A DNA stretch of 64,000 bases from contig NZ_JANYME010000008.1 in the NCBI RefSeq assembly GCF_026616895.1, positions 1-64,000 of the forward strand, read 5' to 3'. The stretch is from Campylobacter sp. MG1. Its GTDB lineage: Bacteria > Campylobacterota > Campylobacteria > Campylobacterales > Campylobacteraceae. A program made the translations under genes and the position numbers. Shown in pieces: positions 51,178-58,537 of the stretch. A model generated the notes under the pieces. The model had not been told where the DNA came from. It saw nothing but the letters and a program-made list of their open reading frames with translations, and searched no databases. Every line of letters starts with the position of its first letter. Position 1 is the first letter of the stretch.

Positions 51178-51873
51178 ATGAAGATTAATTTAGAAATTGA
51201 ATTTATATTAAATGAAAATGTAAAAATAACAAAAAAACACATACAGTTGCTAAAACAAATTCAAATGGATAAAAGTATAACAAAAGCAGCAAAATCGCTT
51301 AAAATATCATACAAAAATGCTTGGGATTGTTTAGATGAAATAAATAAAGCCAGTAGTGAGCCTTTATTTTTAAATACTTCAAAAAAAACAGGTTCAAGAC
51401 TTAGTAAATTTGGAGAAGAAATTATTAATAAATATAATGAATTTTGCAATTTTAAACAAAAAATTAATGATGATTTTTCACTTAAATTATCAGCACAAAA
51501 TAAAATAAAAGTAAAAATTATTGAGATTGCAAAAAACAATAATCATATAGATGTATTATGTCAAAAAAATGATTCTAAAATTAAAGTAAATATTTCTAAT
51601 AGTGCTTTACAAAATCTAAATTTAAAAATTTTTGATGAAGTTTTATTAATTTTTAAAATAAATTTTATAGAACTAGAAAACGATGGAGAAAATAGTTTTT
51701 TTGCTACAATTAAAGATATTAAATATGAAAATGATTTCGTGTATTTTACTCTAGAATATGAAAATGAAATTTTAAAAGCTATATCAAAAAAAGAAAAACT
51801 AAGTAAAGAATATAATATAAACGAAAAAATAAAAATCAGAATCCCTGCTAGTAAAATAATAATTTCACTATAA
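51178..51873 (+). CDS. modE: ModE-family molybdate-responsive transcriptional regulator
   Basis: ModE represses molybdate uptake genes when it binds molybdate. The N-terminal winged helix (about 15-95) has LKQIQMDKSITKAAKSLKISYKNAWDCLDEINKA, the hallmark ModE helix-turn-helix. The C-terminal part has two MOP-like beta domains (about 105-165 and 170-231). I use the ATG at 51178 (231 residues), since it fits the family start; a TTG at 51136 in frame has no Shine-Dalgarno. The modABC genes it usually controls are not in the window, so it is an orphan locally, divergent from mlaA. moeA at 32946 is in the same pathway. Confidence 0.85.
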   Translation: MKINLEIEFILNENVKITKKHIQLLKQIQMDKSITKAAKSLKISYKNAWDCLDEINKASSEPLFLNTSKKTGSRLSKFGEEIINKYNEFCNFKQKINDDFSLKLSAQNKIKVKIIEIAKNNNHIDVLCQKNDSKIKVNISNSALQNLNLKIFDEVLLIFKINFIELENDGENSFFATIKDIKYENDFVYFTLEYENEILKAISKKEKLSKEYNINEKIKIRIPASKIIISL

Positions 51874-51874
51874 A

Positions 51875-51891
51875 TGTTACTAAATGTTACT
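51875..51891 (+). promoter_or_regulatory. Tandem HP1021-type boxes (TGTTACT x2)
   Basis: A 10-base unit TAAATGTTAC is repeated directly (51871-51880 and 51881-51890). Each copy with its next base gives TGTTACT, matching the box TGTTWCW described for Helicobacter HP1021. The spacing of one helical turn places both sites on one face of the DNA. They lie about 95 bases before ispDF, whose downstream neighbour encodes the HP1021-like regulator, so autoregulation is likely. Confidence 0.58.
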
Positions 51892-51946
51892 TTCTTGATA
51901 AGTTATAAAATTTTTAATATATTTTATGATAAAATTAAAAAAATTA

Positions 51947-51953
51947 TGTTACA
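51947..51953 (+). promoter_or_regulatory. Third HP1021-type box (TGTTACA) before ispDF
   Basis: TGTTACA fits TGTTWCW and lies 32 bases before the ispDF ATG. A candidate -10 region (TATGATAAAAT, about 51925-51935) sits between it and the tandem boxes, so the three sites would flank the promoter. A single heptamer can occur by chance; the case rests on the group of three. Confidence 0.48.
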
Positions 51954-51984
51954 AATTAACACAAAATAATATCTAAGGAATGCT

Positions 51985-53154
51985 ATGTTAAATGTCTCTT
52001 TAATTTTATTAGCAGCTGGAAATTCTACACGACTAAAAATTCCGTGCAAAAAACAAAATTTATACATAAATGATACACCTTTATGGCTTTATGTTGCTAA
52101 GCAATATGAAAAACTATACAATTTTCAAAATATAATAATAGTGTGTGATGATATAAAATATTATGAAAAATTTAATCCTAATTATAAATACATAAAAGGC
52201 GGTAAAGAAAGATTTAATAGCGTAAAAAACGCTATTAACGATATAGATACTGATTATGTGTTAATAACTGATACAGCTAGAGCATATATAAATAAAAAAG
52301 TTTTAGATGAATTATTTAAAAATATTGACGATTTTGATTGTGTTTTTCCCGTAATCAATGTAAATGATACAGTATTTAATTCAAGCAAATTTTCATATGA
52401 AAATAGGAATGAATTAAAGTTAGTTCAAACACCTCAATTATCAAAAACTAAAATTTTAAAAAATATAAATTTAGAAAACTACACTGATGAAAGTTCAGCA
52501 ATAGCTGCTCATGGTGGCAAAATAAAATATATATTAGGTGATGAACTAAGCTTTAAAATAACAACACAAAATGATTTATTAAAATTAAAGCTATTAGGAC
52601 TACAACCGCCTAGCAATAAAACATTTGTTGGGTTCGGATATGATGTTCATGAATTTTGTAATTCTAATATAGGGCATAATTTAAATGATGATAATAAAAA
52701 TGAAAATTTAATATTAGGTGGTGTAAATTTAGGTGAAAAATATGCACTAAAAGCACATTCTGATGGCGATGTTTTATGCCATGCCTTAACTGATGCTTTA
52801 CTTGGTGCTTGTGGATTAGATGATATAGGTGCTAATTATAGTCCTAATGATGAAAAATACCATAATGCGAATTCTTTAAATTTATTACAAGATGCTTATA
52901 AAAAATGTATGAATTGTGGATTTGAATTAATCAATGCTGATATAACAATTTGTGCTGAAATGCCTAAAATATTACCTCATAAAAATGAAATTTTAAAAAA
53001 TTTAATAAAAGCTTTGAATTGTAGAAGTATAAATATTAAAGCTACTACTACTGAAAAATTAGGCTTTATAGGAAGATGTGAAGGAGTTAGCGTTAGTGCT
53101 ATTGTAAATATGAAATATTTTGATTGGAGTTCTTATGAATATATTAATAATTGA
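51985..53154 (+). CDS. ispDF: Bifunctional IspD/IspF isoprenoid synthesis enzyme
   Basis: IspDF carries two MEP-pathway steps: CTP-dependent cytidylation of methylerythritol phosphate and cyclisation to MEcPP. The 389-residue fusion has the IspD half (1-205) with LLAAGNSTRLK near 7-17 and TDTARAYI. The IspF half (about 212-389) has GFGYDVHEF (metal Asp and His), AHSDGDVLCHALTDALLGA near 257-275 and TTTEKLGFIGRCEG near 356-369. Both sets of active-site residues are present. The fusion is standard in Campylobacter. AAGGA precedes the ATG. The end overlaps the regulator gene by 20 bases. Confidence 0.95.
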   Translation: MLNVSLILLAAGNSTRLKIPCKKQNLYINDTPLWLYVAKQYEKLYNFQNIIIVCDDIKYYEKFNPNYKYIKGGKERFNSVKNAINDIDTDYVLITDTARAYINKKVLDELFKNIDDFDCVFPVINVNDTVFNSSKFSYENRNELKLVQTPQLSKTKILKNINLENYTDESSAIAAHGGKIKYILGDELSFKITTQNDLLKLKLLGLQPPSNKTFVGFGYDVHEFCNSNIGHNLNDDNKNENLILGGVNLGEKYALKAHSDGDVLCHALTDALLGACGLDDIGANYSPNDEKYHNANSLNLLQDAYKKCMNCGFELINADITICAEMPKILPHKNEILKNLIKALNCRSINIKATTTEKLGFIGRCEGVSVSAIVNMKYFDWSSYEYINN

Positions 53155-54001
53155 AAATGAAATTTATTTAGCCCAAAGTATGGCGTTAAAACTTGGAGAT
53201 GCTGGTTACTCTTGTGAAGTAGCGTATGATTTTAAAGAAATTAAAGATAAATATTACGACATTGTATTGCTATCTACAAATGTAGAAAATTATATGAGAA
53301 TAATACAAAATCACAAGCATAGTGTAATATTATTATTAGTATCTTATGTTAGTAGCGATACAGTTAGTATCCCTATAGAATATGGTGCCTATGACTATAT
53401 TCAAAAACCTTTTATGATTGAAGAATTAATAAGAAAAATAAATTATTTTCATAGTTTTAACAAATTAAAAGCACAAAATACCTCATTAACTTCTTATATA
53501 AAATCAGTAATAGATACAAAAATACATATACCAAAAAGAATAAATTATCCACTACTAATAAAAACAAATAGGCAAATTTTAGCTGATAGTTTTGTATTTA
53601 ATTTTGTTTTTTCACATAATGCTAATATATATTTTACAGATCTTAGCTCGTCTTTTAACTTTAATAATTTATTAGTTGGAGAAAACGATATTAGATACTT
53701 TACTAATTTTCAAGTATTAAAAGGTGCTAAATTAGAACAAATTATGAAACTAAGTAAGGGTCAAAACTTTATTTTTCATACAAATGGGACGATGAACATA
53801 GAAGGGTTTAATACAATAGAATTAAACGACAATGAAAATAGCATAGGTATAAATGAAATTTTAACAATAGATGATTATATAAAAAGCATAATAATTAATT
53901 GGCAGGATTATTATTCTGATACTGATTTAAGTAAAAAATTAGGAATTAGTAGAAAATCTTTATGGGAAAAAAGGAAAAAATATGGCATCAGTAGAAAATA
54001 A
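53135..54001 (+). CDS. HP1021/Cj1608-type atypical orphan response regulator
   Basis: The 288-residue protein has an N-terminal receiver-like domain (1-115) and a C-terminal Fis-type helix-turn-helix (DLSKKLGISRKSLWEKRKKYGISRK at the end), with an unassigned middle part. The phosphoacceptor position is not Asp: the strand reads IVLLSTNV with Ser 47, and the acidic pocket is EN rather than DD, while Lys of YIQKPF is kept. HP1021 of H. pylori is likewise unphosphorylatable; it binds oriC and controls replication and redox genes. The location after ispDF and before the ATP-sulfurylase-like gene matches Cj1608. I use the ATG at 53135 with GGAG 5 bases upstream. Confidence 0.86.
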   Translation: MNILIIENEIYLAQSMALKLGDAGYSCEVAYDFKEIKDKYYDIVLLSTNVENYMRIIQNHKHSVILLLVSYVSSDTVSIPIEYGAYDYIQKPFMIEELIRKINYFHSFNKLKAQNTSLTSYIKSVIDTKIHIPKRINYPLLIKTNRQILADSFVFNFVFSHNANIYFTDLSSSFNFNNLLVGENDIRYFTNFQVLKGAKLEQIMKLSKGQNFIFHTNGTMNIEGFNTIELNDNENSIGINEILTIDDYIKSIIINWQDYYSDTDLSKKLGISRKSLWEKRKKYGISRK

Positions 54002-55142
54002 AATAAGTAAAATCAATATAAGTCCAAAAGAACTATCAATTTTATCATTAATAGAAGAAAATTGTTTTGATACTGGTGGTTATTTACCTAAAGAAGAAGA
54101 AATTTTAAAAAAAATTGATGAAATTTCTCCGAATATTAATTTATCTTGCAGTTTAACCTTTTCACCTAATTATGAATTAAATTCAAGTCTTAAGGGTTGT
54201 ATTTATAATAATGAAGTAGATTTAATTCTTAATGAACAAAAAGTTGGGGTAATAAGATATGCTAGTACATTTAATAATAAAAATTTTATAAATATATTTA
54301 ATTCTAATTATTTTAAAAATGAAAACGAATTAAACCCTTGTATATCAGGTAAAGTGCATATATATGATAATCAATATAAATTAGTAAAAAGAAAGCTACT
54401 AAAAAGAATACAACATCTAAATGCAAAAAAAATTACTGCACTAATATTAAATGTAAACCCATTAAATAGAGCCCATGAAAGAATGCTAAGATGGACTATA
54501 GATAAAGCTGATTTAGTAATAGTATTTGTAGTTCATGGTAGTGAGCAAAATCAAATAAGCTATGATATAAAAAAAGAATGTTTTGAATATTATATTAAAA
54601 ATTTTTTACCAGCTGAGAGAATTTTTCCTATATATTTAGAAAATGTAGATTTGTGTAACCCATATTTAGACCCAAATTATGAATGTTTATTAGCACATTC
54701 ATTCGGTGCAAATAAACTTGTGATTGGACAAAATCATCATGGTTTAGGAATGTTTTATGACCAAAATTTAATACATACTGCGATTGATAATTTCTCTACT
54801 AAAACTGGTTTAGAATTAATAGTTTTACCTGAATTTGTATTTTGCAATAAATGTAATGTAATGGTTAGTACAAAATCGTGTCCTCACGGATATCATCACC
54901 ATATCAAATATCATTCTACTTTAATTAGAGAAATGTTGCATTCTGGCTTAATACCTCCAACTGTTTTAGTAAGAAAGGAAATTTCAGCAAAAATTTTAAG
55001 CTACTTATATCCTAATCGTTTTAAAAATTTACAAATGATTTATGACGGATTATTTCCAAGTGATGGTATTATTGAGAAAAAAAATGACGAAGACCTATAT
55101 AAAGAATTATTAACTTTATATCAAACCGGTTATATGATTTAA
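53982..55142 (+). CDS. ATP-sulfurylase-like protein with altered catalytic motifs
   Basis: The 386-residue protein is homologous to sulfate adenylyltransferase: NPLNRAHERMLRWTI near 159-173, KLVIGQNHHGLGMFYD near 245-260 and CNKCNVMVSTKSCPHGYHHH near 288-307, followed by STLIREMLHSGLIPP. Canonical enzymes have QxRN before the Pro and HxxH after it; here these are LNVN and NxxH. The later GRDH is GQNH. Sulfate and ATP contacts are thus changed, and the activity may differ or be lost. Cys 288, 291 and 300 could bind zinc. It overlaps the regulator gene by 20 bases, as in C. jejuni Cj1609, whose role I do not know. Confidence 0.78.
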   Translation: MASVENKISKINISPKELSILSLIEENCFDTGGYLPKEEEILKKIDEISPNINLSCSLTFSPNYELNSSLKGCIYNNEVDLILNEQKVGVIRYASTFNNKNFINIFNSNYFKNENELNPCISGKVHIYDNQYKLVKRKLLKRIQHLNAKKITALILNVNPLNRAHERMLRWTIDKADLVIVFVVHGSEQNQISYDIKKECFEYYIKNFLPAERIFPIYLENVDLCNPYLDPNYECLLAHSFGANKLVIGQNHHGLGMFYDQNLIHTAIDNFSTKTGLELIVLPEFVFCNKCNVMVSTKSCPHGYHHHIKYHSTLIREMLHSGLIPPTVLVRKEISAKILSYLYPNRFKNLQMIYDGLFPSDGIIEKKNDEDLYKELLTLYQTGYMI

Positions 55143-55151
55143 GGAGAAAAT

Positions 55152-56288
55152 ATGGAAAATTTTAAAAAACTTTGTGAAAGTATAAAAAATAGTAGCGATT
55201 TTTTTACACCAACCGCTTTTAGCATTGGGGTTGGTTATTTTGGACAAGTTAGCAAAAATTTAATTTATATTGACTTTGCAAATGTTAATTATAATGCAAA
55301 TTACAATACATTTGCTATATTATTTAAAGAATTAAACCTTGCTAAATTTAAAAATGATAGTGAATTTTGCGTTGAAATTAATGAGCAAAATTTAGATAAT
55401 ATCTTAGAACATTTTAAATGTTTTGAAAACGAAAAAGGACATACAAATATAGATGTTTTAAAAGCCGCAAAAGAAAATATTAAAAATGAAAGATTTTTTC
55501 TAGTAGCTATAAATAAAGATGATAAACCACAAAGCATACCATGTGTATATTTAAAATTACATTTATTATCTCGTGGTTTTAAAAAACCTAGAGAACAAAA
55601 TCTAAATGGTGCTTTTGGATTATTAAAAAATTTAGCTTGGAACAAAAATACGCCTTATGAATTAGAATATTTAAGAGAATATGAAGCAAAATTAAAATTT
55701 TCTAAACAATATCCAAATATTGATTTTGTAGATAAATTCCCTAGATTTTTACAAAGCATAATTCCAAATGACAATGTAAGAATTCTTGATACTAGTAAAG
55801 TAAGACTTGGTGCTCACTTAGCAAATGGAACTACAATAATGCCTGGTGCTAGTTATGTAAATTTCAATGCTGGAACACTAGGCTCTGTAATGTGCGAAGG
55901 TAGAATTTCAAGCTCAGCAATAGTTGGAGATGGTAGTGATGTTGGTGGTGGAGCTAGTATTTTAGGTGTTTTAAGTGGAACCGATGGTAATCCTATTAGC
56001 ATAGGAAAACGATGTTTATTAGGTGCTAATAGCGTTACTGGAATTATTTTAGGAGATGATTGTATAATAGATGCTGGAATTGCTGTTCTTGCAGGTTCAA
56101 AATTTGAATTAATATTAAGTTATGAACTAAAAAATGCTAATCCTAATTTTAACTTCAACAAATCAACCTATAAAGGTAGTGAATTATCAGGATTAAACGC
56201 CTTGCATTTTAGACAAAATTCTACAAATGGTAAAATGCAGGTAAGCTTCAATAAAAAAGCTGTTAAATTAAATTCTGATTTACATTAA
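55152..56288 (+). CDS. dapD: 2,3,4,5-tetrahydropyridine-2,6-dicarboxylate N-succinyltransferase DapD
   Basis: DapD adds succinyl from succinyl-CoA to tetrahydrodipicolinate in lysine and diaminopimelate synthesis. The 378-residue protein is the long DapD type of Campylobacterota. Residues 1-200 form the N-terminal domain (LHLLSRGFKKPREQNLNG, PYELEYLREYEAKL). A left-handed beta helix follows (VRLGAHLANGTTIMPGASYVNFNAGTLG split across coils, DVGGGASILGVLSGTDGNPISIG, KRCLLGANSVTGIILG). AAGGAG precedes the ATG 9 bases after the previous gene. The operon ends at the hairpin at 56289-56311. Confidence 0.94.
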   Translation: MENFKKLCESIKNSSDFFTPTAFSIGVGYFGQVSKNLIYIDFANVNYNANYNTFAILFKELNLAKFKNDSEFCVEINEQNLDNILEHFKCFENEKGHTNIDVLKAAKENIKNERFFLVAINKDDKPQSIPCVYLKLHLLSRGFKKPREQNLNGAFGLLKNLAWNKNTPYELEYLREYEAKLKFSKQYPNIDFVDKFPRFLQSIIPNDNVRILDTSKVRLGAHLANGTTIMPGASYVNFNAGTLGSVMCEGRISSSAIVGDGSDVGGGASILGVLSGTDGNPISIGKRCLLGANSVTGIILGDDCIIDAGIAVLAGSKFELILSYELKNANPNFNFNKSTYKGSELSGLNALHFRQNSTNGKMQVSFNKKAVKLNSDLH

Positions 56289-56311
56289 AATTTGTGGCTT
56301 TGCCACAAATT
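56289..56311. terminator. Bidirectional terminator between dapD and the mcrC remnant
   Basis: AATTTGTGGC (56289-56298) and GCCACAAATT (56302-56311) form a perfect 10-base stem with a 3-base loop, directly after the dapD stop codon. On the minus strand it is followed by TTTTAATG, on the plus strand by AATTACATAAAATAATTTT. Its place between convergent genes suits a terminator used from both sides. It also marks the edge between the conserved backbone and the defence island. Confidence 0.75.
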
Positions 56312-56363
56312 AATTACATAAAATAATTTTACTTATATTGCAAACTTTTATATAAACATAAAA

Positions 56364-57173
56364 TTAACCTAAAGGAGCAAAAAGAATTTGTAATTTTATC
56401 TTAGTATTAAAGCAATCTAAGTTATATTCTAGTGTTTTATACCCTAAACTACCATCAAAAAGTGGATATATAAGCCAAACTTCACTAACTTTAAAAGCTA
56501 TTGCATAGGCAAATAATTGATATAAATCAGCTTGGCTAATATCACTTAAATCATTTATGATTTTATACTTTGTATCAGCGATGATTGTTTTATCTTTAAG
56601 CTCAATTAAAATATCAGGTCGCATTAAACAACGCTCATTTTGACCATCTTTTATTAAGTGTTTTTTTAATAATTGAGTGCTTATTTTTATATTTGGGTTG
56701 TGTTTTTTAAGCATAAAAGCTACATAATCTTCAAAAAGTCTATTCATATCAAAAAGCAAAGCATAAGCGTTATTATCCCCCGCAAATGGTGTAAAACTAA
56801 AACCATTTAAAAATAACTTACACCATAAAAGTATGTTTTCATAATAACTATAATGCTTATTTTTTACACTAAATTCACATTTTTTAATATCAATTAAACT
56901 AATATCATCAAAAGTCTTTAAATATTTTAAAATCTTTTTATTTTGACTTAGTTTTTTTAAATGAAATAATGTAGTTTTTATAGTTTGATTTATCGCATTG
57001 TCTACGATATATTCATCATTTTCGGTAAAAAATCGCTCTTTATGAATTAAGTTATGTTTTAAATTCTCATTAAAAAGCAATTTGCCTTTTAAAGTTGTTC
57101 TATTTTCAGCTATTTTTATATAATCACTCATAAGCCCTTTATTTAAAAGCACGAAAAGTTCTTCTAAAAACAT
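56364..57173 (-). CDS. N-terminally truncated McrC (5-methylcytosine restriction component)
   Basis: McrC is the nuclease subunit that joins the McrB GTPase to cut methylated DNA. This 269-residue protein matches the family's C-terminal part: FLEELFVLLNKGL at its start, the LKGKLLF segment, and the PD-(D/E)xK nuclease with RPDI (Asp 187), ADTKYK (Asp 200, Lys 202) and ISQADLYQLFAYA. Full McrC proteins are about 350-430 residues, so the N-terminal domain that contacts McrB is missing. No Shine-Dalgarno precedes the ATG, an in-frame stop lies just upstream, and no mcrB is present. It is probably a remnant, though a lone nuclease domain cannot be excluded. Confidence 0.72.
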   Translation of the reverse strand: MFLEELFVLLNKGLMSDYIKIAENRTTLKGKLLFNENLKHNLIHKERFFTENDEYIVDNAINQTIKTTLFHLKKLSQNKKILKYLKTFDDISLIDIKKCEFSVKNKHYSYYENILLWCKLFLNGFSFTPFAGDNNAYALLFDMNRLFEDYVAFMLKKHNPNIKISTQLLKKHLIKDGQNERCLMRPDILIELKDKTIIADTKYKIINDLSDISQADLYQLFAYAIAFKVSEVWLIYPLFDGSLGYKTLEYNLDCFNTKIKLQILFAPLG

Positions 57174-57556
57174 ACAATTAAAAATTAGGGTAAAAATGTA
57201 ATTTTACATAAATTAGCAATATATTTCAAATTATTTTAAGTAAAATTAATAATTTTATAAAAATATCTTTTTACTTAAAATAATTTTATTATTTTCAATA
57301 GTTATTAGTTCAGCCTTAAATTATGTAAAAGTATATATTTTAAATTTATATTATCAAGTATTTTTGACATCTAAACAATTCATAACATAAAGTTAATTTT
57401 ATCAAAAAACATAAGTAATAAGAAATGATAAAAAATATTATAAATTATGATAATAAAACAAATAATAAAACTAAAAATAATAAAAAATACTGACAAAAAA
57501 CCAGAATTAAAAACAGAAATTTAGTATGGCTTTAATACTTGTTAAACATACTAAAT
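57174..57556. other. Non-coding junction between mcrC remnant and the jet operon
   Basis: This 383-base gap has no gene. It holds an 18-base perfect inverted repeat (57228-57286) and the jet terminator hairpin (57517-57558), with A-rich low-complexity sequence between. No trace of the missing mcrC 5' end or of mcrB can be read in any frame here. Confidence 0.5.
57228..57286. repeat. 18-base perfect inverted repeat
   Basis: AAATTATTTTAAGTAAAA (57228-57245) is the exact reverse complement of TTTTACTTAAAATAATTT (57269-57286), with a 23-base spacer. It is almost wholly A-T but far longer than nearby chance repeats. It lies just upstream of the truncated mcrC. It might be a bidirectional terminator, a binding site, or a scar of a mobile element. 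Confidence 0.6.
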
Positions 57557-57558
57557 TT
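57517..57558 (-). terminator. Hairpin terminator of the jet operon
   Basis: AAATTTAGTATG (57517-57528) and CATACTAAATTT (57547-57558) form a perfect 12-base stem. An inner 5-base stem (TTTAA/TTAAA) follows after a 2-base bulge. On the minus strand it begins within the jetD stop codon and is followed by CTGTTTTTAATT. It is well placed to end the jetA-D transcript. Confidence 0.68.
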
Positions 57559-58537
57559 ATAAAATATTTTTATAATTTTTTATAATCTCATAATTAATTG
57601 CTTCTTGCGGAATTCTCGTATTATCCTTTAAACATATTTGCAAAACCTTATAAATCTTATCATCTTTTATCCAATTTTTTATAATTTCGTTTTCAATGTT
57701 TTTTGGATTTTTTTGATTTTTAATGGGGCTAAAATTGATTAGTACTTTATATAAAAACAAAGCAGGTTTTATCTCTAAAAGCCCGTTTTCTAGTCTTTTT
57801 TGATTAGTATTTGCAGGTATAAAAAACCCATCATAATCAAAATCACCAAAATAATAAATCTCATTAAATCCTAAATCAGCACGAATTTCATCAAGATAAT
57901 TATGTGCCCCACTAAAGATATTTCCACTTCCATAAATAATAGCACTAAATTCCATAAACTCTTTGTTCCAACGACAAATTGTATGATAAGTATTGCTATT
58001 TTCGCACACTAAAACAGGCTTATTTTTACATACACTTTCATAGACTAATGGACTTGGCTTTTCCGTGCATTTTAACGCACTTATATGAAGCTTTCCATTA
58101 AATAAATAACCATTTTTTACCTTGTCATCTAAAAACTTTTCATCTTTAAAAATTTCATAAGAACGTTCCTTCAAAAACACCTTTTCACGCTCTTTTTCTA
58201 TATTTAAAAAATCATTTATCTTTTCTAAGTTTTTTAGATTTTGCAAGTTTTTTTCACTCATAGCAATTGCATGAATTAGCCCATTCCAGTGAGTGCTGTT
58301 TTTTATATTTTCTAGCTCGTTTTCTTTCTTTTCTCTTATGATTTTTATCTTTTTTCCGCCGCTAATTTGAGTTATGATATTTTCATCTATTAATTCGCTT
58401 TTGATTTTTTGATAGACTGCATTGCTGTCAAAATCACCCAACAAATTATATGTTTCAAATACGATAATCTTAAAATCATTCTCATTAAGCGTTAAATTTT
58501 TTCGCTCATTTAAAAGCTCAATCAGCCTTGATTTCAT
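57557..58537 (-). CDS. jetD: Wadjet system Toprim nuclease subunit JetD
   Basis: JetD is the nuclease of the SMC-like Wadjet complex that cuts circular plasmid DNA. The 326-residue protein has an N-terminal winged-helix-like arm region (1-70, SNAVYQKIKSELIDENIITQI), a linker, and a C-terminal DUF2220/Toprim domain: VLVCEN with Glu 179, IIYGSGN near 201-206, the Toprim acidic motif YFGDFDYDG with Asp 232, 234 and 236, and RIPQE near 308-312. All expected metal ligands are visible. It overlaps jetC by 20 bases, with GGAG upstream of its ATG, and ends at a strong hairpin. Confidence 0.85.
   Translation of the reverse strand: MKSRLIELLNERKNLTLNENDFKIIVFETYNLLGDFDSNAVYQKIKSELIDENIITQISGGKKIKIIREKKENELENIKNSTHWNGLIHAIAMSEKNLQNLKNLEKINDFLNIEKEREKVFLKERSYEIFKDEKFLDDKVKNGYLFNGKLHISALKCTEKPSPLVYESVCKNKPVLVCENSNTYHTICRWNKEFMEFSAIIYGSGNIFSGAHNYLDEIRADLGFNEIYYFGDFDYDGFFIPANTNQKRLENGLLEIKPALFLYKVLINFSPIKNQKNPKNIENEIIKNWIKDDKIYKVLQICLKDNTRIPQEAINYEIIKNYKNIL

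Noticed and set aside
51871-51984. Possible replication origin, because HP1021-type boxes cluster here
   Set aside because: Only three boxes are present, I see no DnaA boxes or AT-rich unwinding repeat pattern, and dnaA is not in the window. A promoter-control role is simpler.
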